Source of the DNA: JAIRTY01 sp050257395
GTDB lineage: Bacteria; Actinomycetota; Actinomycetes; Streptosporangiales; Streptosporangiaceae
Reading direction: 5' to 3'
Assembly (NCBI GenBank): GCA_050257395.1
Contig: JBLMWU010000062.1
Coordinates: forward strand, 1-19,805
Length of the DNA stretch: 19,805 bases
The position numbers and the translations under genes are program-made. Positions 1 through 8,210 of this stretch are shown here, piece after piece. The notes below the pieces were generated by a model. The model did no database searches. It was given only the letters and a program-made list of their open reading frames with translations, and was not told the origin of the DNA. Each line of letters opens with the position of its first letter. Position 1 is the first letter of the stretch.

Positions 1-200
1 GTGACGATGATCATCACCGACCAGAAGATCAGCGAGACGACCCCGTAGACGCTCCCGGCCGTCACCGTCACCGGATGCGGCTCACGGGGATTGAACACCG
101 TCTGGACGGTGTAGAGCGGACTGGTGCCGATGTCCCCGAAGACCACCCCGAGCGCGCCCAGCGCGAGCGCCCCCTGGGCGGTGGCGGCGCGCCGGCTCAC
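1..200 (-). CDS. kup: Kup-family potassium uptake protein, N-terminal fragment (runs off left edge)
   Basis: Only the first about 66 codons are present. The reverse strand reads LALGALGVVFGDIGTSPLY, the signature of the first membrane segment of KUP/HAK/KT potassium transporters (K+/H+ symporters of the inner membrane), then a loop (QTVFNPREPHPVT) and the second hydrophobic segment (VYGVVSLIFWSVMIIV). I chose GTG at 200 because GGGGA lies a few bases upstream and little sequence precedes the first helix. An in-frame ATG at 248 would add 16 residues and cannot be excluded. The gene lies 74 bp downstream of fetB on the same strand but has a possible promoter of its own, so co-transcription is unclear. 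The family is secure from the GDIGTSPLY motif; the rest of the protein is not visible. Confidence 0.88.
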   Translation of the reverse strand, partial: MSRRAATAQGALALGALGVVFGDIGTSPLYTVQTVFNPREPHPVTVTAGSVYGVVSLIFWSVMIIV

Positions 201-265
201 GTCCCGTTCCCCGCCTTCCGGCCTGCCAGGGCCTCCCCGTACCACCATGACCAGACGACCCACCG

Positions 266-271
266 ATCCTA
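266..271 (-). promoter_or_regulatory. possible -10 element for kup
   Basis: The reverse strand has TAGGAT, a good match to the actinobacterial TANNNT -10 hexamer, in the fetB-kup gap about 66 bases before the GTG start. No convincing -35 element is visible. Weak evidence. Confidence 0.25.
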
Positions 272-274
272 AGC

Positions 275-1057
275 TCAGCGGTCAGCCGGGGCGGGCAGCC
301 GGGCCAGCCGGTGGTCGGGGGTGAACAGGCGCCGGATCAGCCCCAGCGCGATCACCACCGTGGTGGTGCTGGCCGCGGCCAGCACCAGGAACATGACCAC
401 GGCCTGGACCAGCACGGCCTGCAGCGGCGGGGTCCCGGCCAGGATGAGGCCGGTCATGGCCCCGGGCAGGAAGACCAGGCCGGTGGCCTTGGTGGTCTCG
501 ATCTGCGGGGTCAGGGCCGCGCGCAGCGCCGCCCGCACGTACGGGGTCGCGGCCTGCCGGGAGGACTGGCCCAGCGCCAGCCGGGCCTCCACCTCGTCCC
601 GCTTGTCCCGCAGCTCGTCGGTGAGCCGCCGCCCGGCGAGCACGGTCGCGGTCATCGAGTTCCCGATCATCATGCCGGCGATGGGAACCAGGGTGCGGCC
701 GTTGAGCGGGAACACGTGCAGCCCGAACAGCACGCCCAGGGTGACGACCGCGGCGGCGGCGAACGAGGCCAGCGCCAGCGGCAGCACCTGCGGGACCTCG
801 GGGGCGCGGCGGCGGGCGACGGTGGCGGCGTAGCCGAGCATGGCGGCAACCCACAGCCAGGACCACCAGATGGACCGGCCGGGGCTGATGACCAGGGTGA
901 GGCCCGCGCCGACCAGCAGCAGCTGCGCCAGGGCCCGGCCGGCGGCGATGAGGATCTGCCGCTGCAGGCCCAGCCGCTGCCACCAGGAGATCCCGGCCGC
1001 CACCGCCACCAGCAGCAGAGACAGCGCCAGCCCCACCCAGCTGACCGGCCCGGTCAT
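275..1057 (-). CDS. fetB: FetB-type ABC transporter permease (UPF0014 family)
   Basis: 260 aa, the usual length for the FetB/YbbM (UPF0014) family. It is an integral membrane protein with about six or seven hydrophobic segments. The family-typical central region is present: PLNGRTLVPIAGMMIGNSM, a cytoplasmic charged stretch with LALGQSSRQA, then PQIETTKATGLVFLPGAMTGLILAG. In E. coli FetAB exports iron and improves peroxide resistance; here the substrate is inferred from the family only. The ATG overlaps the fetA stop by 4 nt (ATGA at 1057-1054), so the two subunits are translationally coupled and should form one transporter. Confidence 0.9.
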   Translation of the reverse strand: MTGPVSWVGLALSLLLVAVAAGISWWQRLGLQRQILIAAGRALAQLLLVGAGLTLVISPGRSIWWSWLWVAAMLGYAATVARRRAPEVPQVLPLALASFAAAAVVTLGVLFGLHVFPLNGRTLVPIAGMMIGNSMTATVLAGRRLTDELRDKRDEVEARLALGQSSRQAATPYVRAALRAALTPQIETTKATGLVFLPGAMTGLILAGTPPLQAVLVQAVVMFLVLAAASTTTVVIALGLIRRLFTPDHRLARLPAPADR

Positions 1058-1722
1058 CCCGGCTCCCCGGCCACGGGTGCGGGGGAGAGGTGGCCGTCGC
1101 TGAGACGGCAGATCCGGTCGGCGACCCGGCTGGCCTGCGCGTCGTCATGGCTGACCCACAGGATGGTGATGCCCTGGTCCGCCAGTTCCCGGGCGGTCCG
1201 CTCGAAGGCCAGCTTCGGCCCGGCGTCCAGGGCCGAGGTGGGCTCGTCCAGCAGCAGCGTCTCCGGCCGGGTGACCAGCGTGCGGGCCAGGCACATGCGC
1301 TGCAGTTCGCCGCCGGACAGCGTGCGTGCCTCCTGGCCGAGCAGCCCCGGGTCCAGGGCTACCCGCTGCAGGACAGCGCCCATCTCCTCCGCGCCGGCCT
1401 GCGGGCGGGCCACGGCGAGGTTGCCCGCCACGGTGCCCGGGAAAGGGGTGGGCCGCTGGAAGACCATGCCCACCCGGCGGCGGAGGGCCAGCGGGTCGAG
1501 CCCGTCCAGCGGCTGGCCGCGGTAGCACACCTGGCCCGCGTCGGGGATGTCCAGCCGGTTGCACAGCCGCAGCAGGGTGGTCTTGCCCGCCCCCGACGGG
1601 CCCGTCACCACGGTGATGCCGGCGGCCGGGACCGACGCGGTGATCTCATCGAGCACGCGGCGGCCCGCCCGCATGACCGTCACCTGCCGGAACTCGAACG
1701 CCGCCAGCTCCCGCCCTGCCAC
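1054..1722 (-). CDS. fetA: FetA-type ABC transporter ATP-binding protein
   Basis: 222 aa. All ABC ATPase elements are visible: Walker A GPSGAGKTT (residues 41-49), Q-loop FQR (about 88-90), signature LSGGELQR (135-142), Walker B LLLDEP (156-161) and the H-loop in VSHDD. It would power the membrane partner FetB, whose gene overlaps by 4 nt. The start is GTG at 1722, with a purine-rich GGGAAAGGGCGG upstream. The preceding ATPase gene ends 52 bp away on the same strand, so the three could be co-transcribed. Substrate (iron or another metal) is inferred from pairing with a UPF0014 permease; the ATPase alone would not reveal it. Confidence 0.9.
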   Translation of the reverse strand: MAGRELAAFEFRQVTVMRAGRRVLDEITASVPAAGITVVTGPSGAGKTTLLRLCNRLDIPDAGQVCYRGQPLDGLDPLALRRRVGMVFQRPTPFPGTVAGNLAVARPQAGAEEMGAVLQRVALDPGLLGQEARTLSGGELQRMCLARTLVTRPETLLLDEPTSALDAGPKLAFERTARELADQGITILWVSHDDAQASRVADRICRLSDGHLSPAPVAGEPG

Positions 1723-1774
1723 TGACCGCCCTTTCCCCTGGCTGATGGGCGATTATGCCGCAGCCGCGCGGTGC

Positions 1775-4351
1775 TCACCTGCGCGCGCGGGCCTTGTAGG
1801 CCTCGAACCAGGCCACGCCGGCGACTCCCGCGGCGAGCGCGGCGAGCCACTCCCACGGGGTCATCGGGCCGAAGCTGAAGGCGTCCCGGAGTGCCGGGAC
1901 GGTCAGGAACACCACCAGCAGGATCGCGGCAGCCCCGAGGATCCACTTGAGGGTGTGGTTCGTGCGCTGGCGGAATGACTGCCAGATGGACAGCCGCCAG
2001 GACCGGTTCACCAGGATGAGCGTGAGGTTGCCCACCAGGAGCGCGGTGAAGGTGATGGAACGGACCACGTCGCCGGGACGGCCGCTGAGCACCGCCCACA
2101 GGTAGACCGCGAGCGCGGCGAGCAGCACCGACAGGCCCTGCAGGGCGGCGATCCCGAGCACCCGCCTGCTGAACATGGGCTCGCCGGACGCCCGGGGCCG
2201 CTGGTCCATGATCTGCGGGTCGATCTGCTCCGACTCGAACACCACCGAGCAGGCCGGATCGATGACGAGCTCGAGGAAGGCGATCTGCACCGGCAGCAGG
2301 ACCAGCGGCCAGCCGGGCACGAACACCGGGATCAGTGACATCCCGAAGATCGGCACATGGACCGCGATGACATAGGCCATCGCCTTGCGCAGATTGGCGA
2401 AGATGCCCCGGCCCTGCCGGACGCCGCCGACGATCGAGGTGAAGTCGTCGTCGGTGATCACCAGGGCGGCGGACTCGCGGGCCACGTCGGTGCCGCGGGC
2501 GCCCATGGCGATGCCGAGGTCGGCGGCGCGCCGGGCCGGGGCATCGTTGACGCCGTCACCGGTCATGCCGACGATCTCGCCGCTGGCCTTCAGCGCCCGG
2601 ATGAGCTGCAGCTTCTGCTCGGGGACCATGCGGGCGAAGACGCTGACCGAGGCGGCCCGGCGGGCGAGTTCCTGCTCGCTCATGGCCGCCAGTTCAGGGC
2701 CGGTGAGGCAGCCCGCTGCATGGTCCAGGCCGATCTGGCGGGCGATCGCGAGCGCGGTGCCCGGGTAGTCGCCGGTGATCATCACGACCCGGATGCCGGC
2801 CCGGGTGCACTCGGCGACCGCGGCGGCGACGCCCGGCCGGACCGGGTCGTGCAGGCCGGCCAGGCCGAGGTACTGGAACCCGAAATCGTGCTGGCGGGCC
2901 GGCAGGCGGCCGTCCTGGCGGAACTCGGCGCGGGCCACGGCGAGGACGCGCAGCCCGCTGCCGGTGGCCGCATCGACCTGCGCGGTGAGCTCCGCCCGCG
3001 CCCGCGCGCCGAGGTGGCACAGGTCGGCGATGGCCTCCGGCGCGCCTTTGGCGGCGACCACGTAATGGGTCAGGTCGGGTGAGCGCCACACATGGGACAG
3101 GGCCAGCAGCTTCTCCGACAGGGGATACTCCCGCACCAGCTCCCAGCCCTGGTGGAGGTGCTCCGTGCCGGCCAGGTACTTCTCCCCGAGGTCCCGGAAC
3201 GCCCGGTCCATGGGGTCGAACGGGTCGACCGGGGAGGCGAGGACGGCGAACTCGGCGAGCTCGTGGAACCGCTCGGGGAGCGGTTCCCCGCCGGGCACGT
3301 GGGCCTGCCCGCCGGTCATGAGCTGGGCGACCGTCATGCTGTTCATGGTCAGCGTGCCGGTCTTGTCGACGCAGATGGCGGTGGCGGACCCGAGCGTCTC
3401 GATGACGGGCGGGCGCCTGGTCAGGACGTGCCGCTGGGACATGCGCCAGGCGCCCAGCGCGAGGAAGACCGTGAGCACGACCGGGAACTCCTCCGGCAGC
3501 ATCGCCATGGCGGTCGCGATGCCGGCCAGCAGGCCGTCCAGCCAGTGGCCGCGGGTCAGCCCGAACACGATGACCACCACGCCGGCCGCGGCCACGCCCA
3601 GCACCGCGACGGCCCGGACCAGCCGCCCGATCTCCCGCTGCAGCGGGGTGCGCTCCGGCTCGATCGTGCGCAGCGCCGTGCCGATGCGGCCGAGCTCGGT
3701 GCCGGCGCCGGTGCCGTTCACCAGTGCGATCCCGTGACCCTTCACCACCAGGGTGCCGGAGAACACCCACGGGGTTGCGTCCCCGCCAGGCCGCCCCTGC
3801 CCGGACCCGGCGGTGCCCGGGCTGGCCGGGGCCTTGCGCACCGGCACCGACTCGCCGGTCAGCGCCGACTCGTCGACCGAGAGGTTCACGCAGTCCAGCA
3901 GCGTGGCGTCGGCCGGCACCCGGTCACCCTCGGCCAGCAGGACGGCATCGCCGCGCACCACGTCCCGGCCCGCGATGCGGATCTGCCGGCCGTCCCGCAC
4001 CACCAGCGCCCGCGGGGACGACAGGTCACGCAGCGCGGCGAGCGCGTTCTCGGTCTTGTGCTCCTGGTAGATCGAGATGCCGATCACCACCACCACGAAC
4101 GACATCAGGATGGCGCCGTCGAGCGGCTCGGCCAGCAGGAAGTTGACCACGCCGGCGGCGGCCAGCAGCAGGAGCATCGGCTCGCGCAGCACGTCCCACG
4201 CCTGCCGCGCCAGGTTGCGCTTCTTCGCGGTGGGCAGCTCGTTGGGCCCGTCCGCTGCCAGCCGCTCAGCCGCCTCCCGCGCGGTCAGGCCGGCCAGCGT
4301 GACATCCAGGACGCCGGTCACGGTGCCGCGGCGGCTCGGCGGGGATCCCAT
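1775..4351 (-). CDS. P2-type cation-transporting ATPase (calcium-ATPase-like)
   Basis: 858 aa from ATG at 4351. Order of parts: N-terminal cation ATPase domain (about 15-75); two helices (about 57-95); actuator domain with TGES (165-168); helix 4 with PEEFP (286-290); phosphorylation motif DKTGTLT with Asp329; nucleotide-binding KGAPE (435-439); hinge TGDGVNDAP (597-605); six C-terminal helices. Helix 6 reads ELVIDPACSVVFE (694-706), carrying the acidic residues expected for a Ca2+-type transporter. Helix 4 has PEEFP rather than the PEGLP of classical Ca2+ pumps, a variant of a bacterial subgroup whose ion is not settled, so Ca2+, Mn2+ or another cation is possible. The frame stays open to 4804, but that extension is antisense-frame sequence inside the PBP gene and does not look like protein. 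GTG at 4318 is an alternative start. Confidence 0.9.
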   Translation of the reverse strand: MGSPPSRRGTVTGVLDVTLAGLTAREAAERLAADGPNELPTAKKRNLARQAWDVLREPMLLLLAAAGVVNFLLAEPLDGAILMSFVVVVIGISIYQEHKTENALAALRDLSSPRALVVRDGRQIRIAGRDVVRGDAVLLAEGDRVPADATLLDCVNLSVDESALTGESVPVRKAPASPGTAGSGQGRPGGDATPWVFSGTLVVKGHGIALVNGTGAGTELGRIGTALRTIEPERTPLQREIGRLVRAVAVLGVAAAGVVVIVFGLTRGHWLDGLLAGIATAMAMLPEEFPVVLTVFLALGAWRMSQRHVLTRRPPVIETLGSATAICVDKTGTLTMNSMTVAQLMTGGQAHVPGGEPLPERFHELAEFAVLASPVDPFDPMDRAFRDLGEKYLAGTEHLHQGWELVREYPLSEKLLALSHVWRSPDLTHYVVAAKGAPEAIADLCHLGARARAELTAQVDAATGSGLRVLAVARAEFRQDGRLPARQHDFGFQYLGLAGLHDPVRPGVAAAVAECTRAGIRVVMITGDYPGTALAIARQIGLDHAAGCLTGPELAAMSEQELARRAASVSVFARMVPEQKLQLIRALKASGEIVGMTGDGVNDAPARRAADLGIAMGARGTDVARESAALVITDDDFTSIVGGVRQGRGIFANLRKAMAYVIAVHVPIFGMSLIPVFVPGWPLVLLPVQIAFLELVIDPACSVVFESEQIDPQIMDQRPRASGEPMFSRRVLGIAALQGLSVLLAALAVYLWAVLSGRPGDVVRSITFTALLVGNLTLILVNRSWRLSIWQSFRQRTNHTLKWILGAAAILLVVFLTVPALRDAFSFGPMTPWEWLAALAAGVAGVAWFEAYKARARR

Positions 4352-4405
4352 ACCCGTAAGGAACCACCGCCCGCGGGAGCGGGGCAGGGGCCGAAGGCCA
4401 GCCGC

Positions 4406-4427
4406 CCGCGGGGCGAATGACCCGCGG
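4406..4427 (-). terminator. GC hairpin between PBP and P-type ATPase genes
   Basis: CCGCGGG (4406-4412) and CCCGCGG (4421-4427) form a perfect 7-bp stem around an 8-nt loop, 70 bp after the PBP stop. There is no T-tract, so it is at best an actinobacterial-type terminator or a processing site. The remaining 146-bp gap (4352-4497) shows no convincing promoter. Confidence 0.35.
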
Positions 4428-4497
4428 CGCCCCCACCGCGCGGTCACCGGCCGTGGCCGGCGGGCCGGCTGGCGGCACCCGGGGAAGGGACGTGCGG

Positions 4498-6732
4498 TCA
4501 GCCGCCGGGCGGGGTGCCGCCGCCGCCCCCGCCGCCTCCGGGCTTCTTTTTCGGCGGCGGCTTCTTCTTGGGCTTGGGGGGCGCCGGGACGGACTGGCCG
4601 CTGCCTTTGGCGAACAGCGGGTCTGTCGAGGGCAGCGGCACGAAGTCCGCTGGCGGGCCCAGCCGGGCGTGCAGGAAGGTCAGCTGCCAGATCCCGCCGG
4701 GCGCCATGGACCCGTACATGAAGCCCGGGCACCCGCCCCGCCAGCAGGACCCGGGGTACCCCTGCATCGGGTAGCGGAACGGGCTGACCGGGTTGCCAAC
4801 CCACACCGCCCCGATCAGGCCGGGGGTGTAGCCGACGAAGAACGCCGCGGTGTAGCTGTCCGACGTGCCGGTCTTGGAAGCGGCCGGGCGCCCGATGCCG
4901 TCATTGGCCGCCGTGCCCAGGCTCGTCAGGTCGCCCCGCAGGACGTAGTTGGCCGCGTCGGCGATCCGGGCCGGCAGCACCCGGTGGCATCTGGCTGATT
5001 CGACGGGCAGCCGGCCGCCGGTGCTGGTCACGATCTTGCTGATGACGATGGGGTGGCAGTAGATGCCGCGGGAGGGCAGGGTGGCGTCCGCAGCGGCCAC
5101 GTCGATCGGGGCCACGTTGACCGAGCCGAGGGTGAACGACGGGATGTTGTCGGCCGACGGCACGAAACTGCGGTGCCCGGGCTTGCCTTCGCTGGCCAGC
5201 AGCGAGGTGCCGTCCGCCCGCCGCAGCCCCATCCTGGCGGCGGTGCGCACCGTGCTGCACAGGCCGACCCGCCGTTCCAGATGCGCGAAGAACGTGTTGA
5301 TCGACAGGGTGGTGCCCAGGTACAGCGTGTAGGTGGCCGAGTTCAGCTCGCCCTGGTCGTTGGTGAGGCTCCACCGGCCGGGCACGCCGTGGGAGTAGCC
5401 CGCGGGCTGGCCCAGGCAGTTGGTGTAGCCGTCGATCACCGCGGTGCCGTTGACGTGCTTGAGGTAGCCGAACGGGATGCCCTGCTCCAGCGCCGTGACC
5501 AGGGTGTAAACCTTGCCCGTCGAGCCGATCTGGACGCCCACCCCGCCGTCGTAGGGCGACTCGACGGCGTAGTCGACCGTGGTCTGGTGCGGGCCGGTGC
5601 CGTAGCGCCGGTCGATGGCGATGGCCCGGACCTTGCCGGTGCCAGGCTGGAGGAGGACCTCGGCGGCCGCGTTGCGGCCCGGGTTGTCACCTGAGGGCGG
5701 GGGCGGGAGCTGGTAGTCGGCCGCGCGCTGCGCCGCGCGCTGGTCCTGCCGGTCCAGGGTGGTGTAGATCCGCAGCCCGCCGGTGCCGTTCAGCCGGGTC
5801 CACGCCTTCCGGAAGGCGGCGTCGCGGTGCAGCACCGCCAGCACGTAGTCGCAGAAGAACGCGGCGCTGCGGGCGGACGCGCTGGTGCACCCGCTCTGCG
5901 GCAGCGACGGGTGCAGCCCCAGCGGCGTGTGCTCTGCCGCCTGCAGCTGCGCGCCGGTGAGGTAGCCGAGCTGGGCCATGCGGGCAAGCACGATGTCGCG
6001 CCGGGCAGCGGCGGCGGCCGGCTCGGACAGCGGGTCGTACTGCGCGGGGTTCTGCACGATGCCGGCCAGCAGCGCCGCCTGCGGCAGGGTGAGGCCGGCC
6101 GCGTGGGTGCTGAAGTAGCGCTGGGCCGCCATCTCGATGCCGTAGGCCTGGCTGCCGAAGTAGGCGGCGTTCAGGTACCCGGTGAGGATCTGGTCCCGGC
6201 TCATCCGGGCCTCGACCCGGGCAGCCATCCGCAGCTCGCGGATCTTGCGGCCGAGCGTGTCAGCGGTCGCGCTGGTGAAGGCGGCCTGCGGGTCGGGGGC
6301 GGACAGGATCTCCACGTTCTTCACATACTGCTGGGCGATGGTGGACCCGCCCTGGACCGGCCGGTGCGCCAGGTTGTTGACCAGCGCCCGGATGGTGCCG
6401 CGGAAGTCGATGGCGCCGTGGTGATAGAACCGGGAGTCCTCGATGGCCACAATGGCCTGGCGCATGACCGGCGCGATGCGCCGGTACGGCACCGGCACCC
6501 GGTCGACGCCCCGGCTGTAGTAGTAGGCGAGCACGTGGCCCTGGCGGTCGAGGATCGCCGAGCGGACGGGCAGCTGGCCGAGCTCCGGGGTGCTCATCGC
6601 GTTGAAGGCCCGGGCCGAGTTCCGCACCGCCATGCCCGCGGTCGCGGCGACGGGCAGCATCAGCGCACCGGTCAGCGCGCCGGCCGTCACGGCCAGGATC
6701 AGCAGCCGGAAGACCCGGCTCGCGGTGCGCAT
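4498..6732 (-). CDS. Class A penicillin-binding protein (glycosyltransferase/transpeptidase)
   Basis: 744 aa from ATG at 6732 (TTAGG just upstream; GTG at 6750 is an in-frame alternative). It builds and cross-links peptidoglycan outside the membrane. A signal-anchor helix lies at about 8-35. The GT51 domain has EDSRFYHHG with catalytic Glu98 and QGGSTIAQQYVKN (127-139). The penicillin-binding domain has the active-site tetrad STGK (Ser404), SIN (477-479) and KTGTS (620-624). Ser404 lies in GSTGKVYT where most relatives have GSTFKP, a small departure. After the catalytic domain come two close cysteines (SCWRGGC, 662-668), perhaps a disulfide, and a disordered tail with Lys/Pro clusters (719-731) and eight consecutive glycines (732-739). 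The gene is divergent from the molybdopterin-protein cassette and separated from it by 165 bp. Confidence 0.93.
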   Translation of the reverse strand: MRTASRVFRLLILAVTAGALTGALMLPVAATAGMAVRNSARAFNAMSTPELGQLPVRSAILDRQGHVLAYYYSRGVDRVPVPYRRIAPVMRQAIVAIEDSRFYHHGAIDFRGTIRALVNNLAHRPVQGGSTIAQQYVKNVEILSAPDPQAAFTSATADTLGRKIRELRMAARVEARMSRDQILTGYLNAAYFGSQAYGIEMAAQRYFSTHAAGLTLPQAALLAGIVQNPAQYDPLSEPAAAAARRDIVLARMAQLGYLTGAQLQAAEHTPLGLHPSLPQSGCTSASARSAAFFCDYVLAVLHRDAAFRKAWTRLNGTGGLRIYTTLDRQDQRAAQRAADYQLPPPPSGDNPGRNAAAEVLLQPGTGKVRAIAIDRRYGTGPHQTTVDYAVESPYDGGVGVQIGSTGKVYTLVTALEQGIPFGYLKHVNGTAVIDGYTNCLGQPAGYSHGVPGRWSLTNDQGELNSATYTLYLGTTLSINTFFAHLERRVGLCSTVRTAARMGLRRADGTSLLASEGKPGHRSFVPSADNIPSFTLGSVNVAPIDVAAADATLPSRGIYCHPIVISKIVTSTGGRLPVESARCHRVLPARIADAANYVLRGDLTSLGTAANDGIGRPAASKTGTSDSYTAAFFVGYTPGLIGAVWVGNPVSPFRYPMQGYPGSCWRGGCPGFMYGSMAPGGIWQLTFLHARLGPPADFVPLPSTDPLFAKGSGQSVPAPPKPKKKPPPKKKPGGGGGGGGTPPGG

Positions 6733-6786
6733 CACGCCTAACGTCAGCACGGCAGCGGGGGGACGGCGGGGCCGCTCATGCCCAGC

Positions 6787-6792
6787 ACCTTA
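6787..6792 (-). promoter_or_regulatory. possible -10 element for the PBP gene
   Basis: The reverse strand reads TAAGGT (a TANNNT match), 54 bp before the ATG at 6732. The -35 region is poor. A short perfect palindrome, GTGAC-C-GTCAC (6799-6809), lies just upstream and could be an operator. A second inverted repeat, CCCGG-AATA-CCGGG (6828-6841), sits in the middle of the divergent gap. Confidence 0.25.
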
Positions 6793-6897
6793 CGCGCGGT
6801 GACCGTCACGAATCCATGCCGCCCCGGCCCGGAATACCGGGAATGATCACTTCGGCTACCGTGGGGATAAGGACCTGCCGGTGAGAGGGGGAACGGC

Positions 6898-7506
6898 ATG
6901 AGCCCTGTGACGCGTGGCTTCCACGGCCGCCGGCGCGACTCCGCGGGGGACGCGGGCCGGCTGCCGCCGGGCCAGTACGAGACCCGGGACTTCCCGGTGC
7001 TGTCCGCGGGACCGACCCCGCACACCCCGCCAGCGGAATGGACGTTCTCGATCACCGGGGACGGCGGCACGCTGAAGTCGTGGACCTGGCCGGAGCTGAT
7101 GGCGCTGCCCGGCGAGACGGTCACCGCCGACATCCACTGCGTGACCCGGTGGTCGAAGCTCGGCACCGAGTGGGAGGCGGTGCCGGTGGACACGCTGCTG
7201 GCAGAGGTGGAGCAGGACGCCGCGTACGTGCTGGCGTTCTGCGACGGCGGCTACACCACGGACCTGCCGCTGGCGGACGTGACCGGCGGCAAGGCCTGGC
7301 TGGCGTACGGCTACGACGGCGCGCCGCTGGATCCCGAGCACGGCGGCCCGGCCCGGCTGCTGGTGCCGCACCTGTACTTCTGGAAGAGCGCCAAGTGGGT
7401 CCGGGGGCTGCGGCTGCTGGCTGAGGACGAGCCGGGCTTCTGGGAGACCTACGGCTACCACCGGTACGGGGACCCATGGCGCGAGCAGCGGTACGCGGGC
7501 GACTGA
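6898..7506 (+). CDS. Sulfite oxidase-like molybdopterin oxidoreductase (cytosolic)
   Basis: 202 aa. Resembles the molybdopterin-binding domain of sulfite oxidase/MsrP (YedY) enzymes: IHCVTRWSKLGTEWEAVPVD (79-98) carries Cys81, the expected thiolate ligand to Mo, and LLVPHLYFWKSAKWVRG (about 161-177) matches the conserved pterin-binding segment. No Tat or Sec signal peptide precedes the domain and there is no C-terminal dimerisation domain, so it is a minimal cytosolic form. MsrP itself is exported and uses the haem protein MsrQ; here the next gene is a flavin reductase, the likely electron partner. Start ATG at 6898 follows GAGAGGGGGAACGGC. The last 31 nt overlap the reductase gene. Substrate unknown: an oxidised thioether, a sulfur oxyanion or an N-oxide are guesses. 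Confidence 0.88.
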   Translation: MSPVTRGFHGRRRDSAGDAGRLPPGQYETRDFPVLSAGPTPHTPPAEWTFSITGDGGTLKSWTWPELMALPGETVTADIHCVTRWSKLGTEWEAVPVDTLLAEVEQDAAYVLAFCDGGYTTDLPLADVTGGKAWLAYGYDGAPLDPEHGGPARLLVPHLYFWKSAKWVRGLRLLAEDEPGFWETYGYHRYGDPWREQRYAGD

Positions 7507-8210
7507 GCTGGCAGGTTGCCACGGTAGGGGAGGTCGCCGAGGAGACCCCGGCCGCCCGCACCATCGTGCTGGACGTCCCGGGCTGGCCGGGTCACCGGCC
7601 CGGCCAGCACGTGGACGTGCGGCTCACCGCGGCGGACGGATATACCGCCGAACGGGCGTACTCCCTGGCCTCGGCGCCCGGTGAGCCGGTCGCGATCACG
7701 GTGGAGCGGCTTGCCGGCGGCGAGGTGTCGCCGTACCTGACGCAGGAGCTGCGGGCGGGCGACGAGCTGGAGCTGCGCGGCCCCATCGGCGGGTACTTCG
7801 TCTGGGACGCGGCCGACCCCAGCCCGCTGCTGCTGGCCGCGGGCGGGTCGGGGATCGTCCCGTTCCGGGCGATCCTGCGCCACCGCGAGCGCACCGGCAG
7901 CGCCGCGCCGGTCCGGGTGCTGTACTCGGCCCGTTCCCTGCCGGACGTCATCTACCGCGAGGAGCTGGGCCGCCGCCGCGACGGCGTCGAGGTGATCTGC
8001 ACGCTGACCCGCGAGCAGCCGCCGGGCTGGGCCGGCCGCGCGGGCCGGGTCGGCGCCGCCCTGCTCGCGGAGGCCGCCTGGCCGCCCGCGGCCGGCCCGC
8101 TCGCGTTCGTCTGCGGGCCGACGGGCTTCGTCGAGAACGCGGCCGCCGGGCTGGTCGCGCTCGGCTACCCGGCGGGCCGGGTCAAGACCGAACGGTTCGG
8201 GGGGCGCTGA
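7476..8210 (+). CDS. FAD/NAD(P)H-binding oxidoreductase (ferredoxin-NADP reductase family)
   Basis: 244 aa. N-terminal FAD domain with RAYSLAS (60-66), the RxYS FAD-binding motif, and the isoalloxazine-side GEVSPYL (82-88). C-terminal NAD(P) domain with GGSGIVPF (123-130) and CGPTGFVE (213-220). No Cys cluster for a [2Fe-2S] domain follows, unlike phthalate dioxygenase-type reductases, so electrons must go to a separate acceptor. The neighbours suggest the molybdopterin protein encoded upstream. The ATG at 7476 lies inside the upstream gene (31-nt overlap), preceded by GGGG at a suitable distance. No better in-frame start is seen before the conserved sequence begins, so coupled translation is likely. 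Confidence 0.88.
   Translation: MARAAVRGRLSWQVATVGEVAEETPAARTIVLDVPGWPGHRPGQHVDVRLTAADGYTAERAYSLASAPGEPVAITVERLAGGEVSPYLTQELRAGDELELRGPIGGYFVWDAADPSPLLLAAGGSGIVPFRAILRHRERTGSAAPVRVLYSARSLPDVIYREELGRRRDGVEVICTLTREQPPGWAGRAGRVGAALLAEAAWPPAAGPLAFVCGPTGFVENAAAGLVALGYPAGRVKTERFGGR

Noticed and set aside
311..1525. 404-codon plus-strand frame opposite fetAB
   Set aside because: Gln/Gly/His-rich shadow; the minus-strand frames have complete ABC motifs and membrane helices.
4349..4364. ATACCCGTAAGGAACC as a possible third CsoR-type site at the ATPase start
   Set aside because: Only the left half-site is present; the right half lacks GGTAT.
3092..4420. 442-codon plus-strand open frame opposite the P-type ATPase
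   Set aside because: Composition is Gln/Arg/Gly/His-rich without any domain; it is a GC-driven shadow of the ATPase gene.
4352..4804. 5' extension of the P-type ATPase reading frame, adding 151 residues
   Set aside because: It lies partly antisense-frame inside the PBP gene and is Arg/Pro/Ala-rich low-complexity sequence; the conserved ATPase begins just after ATG 4351.
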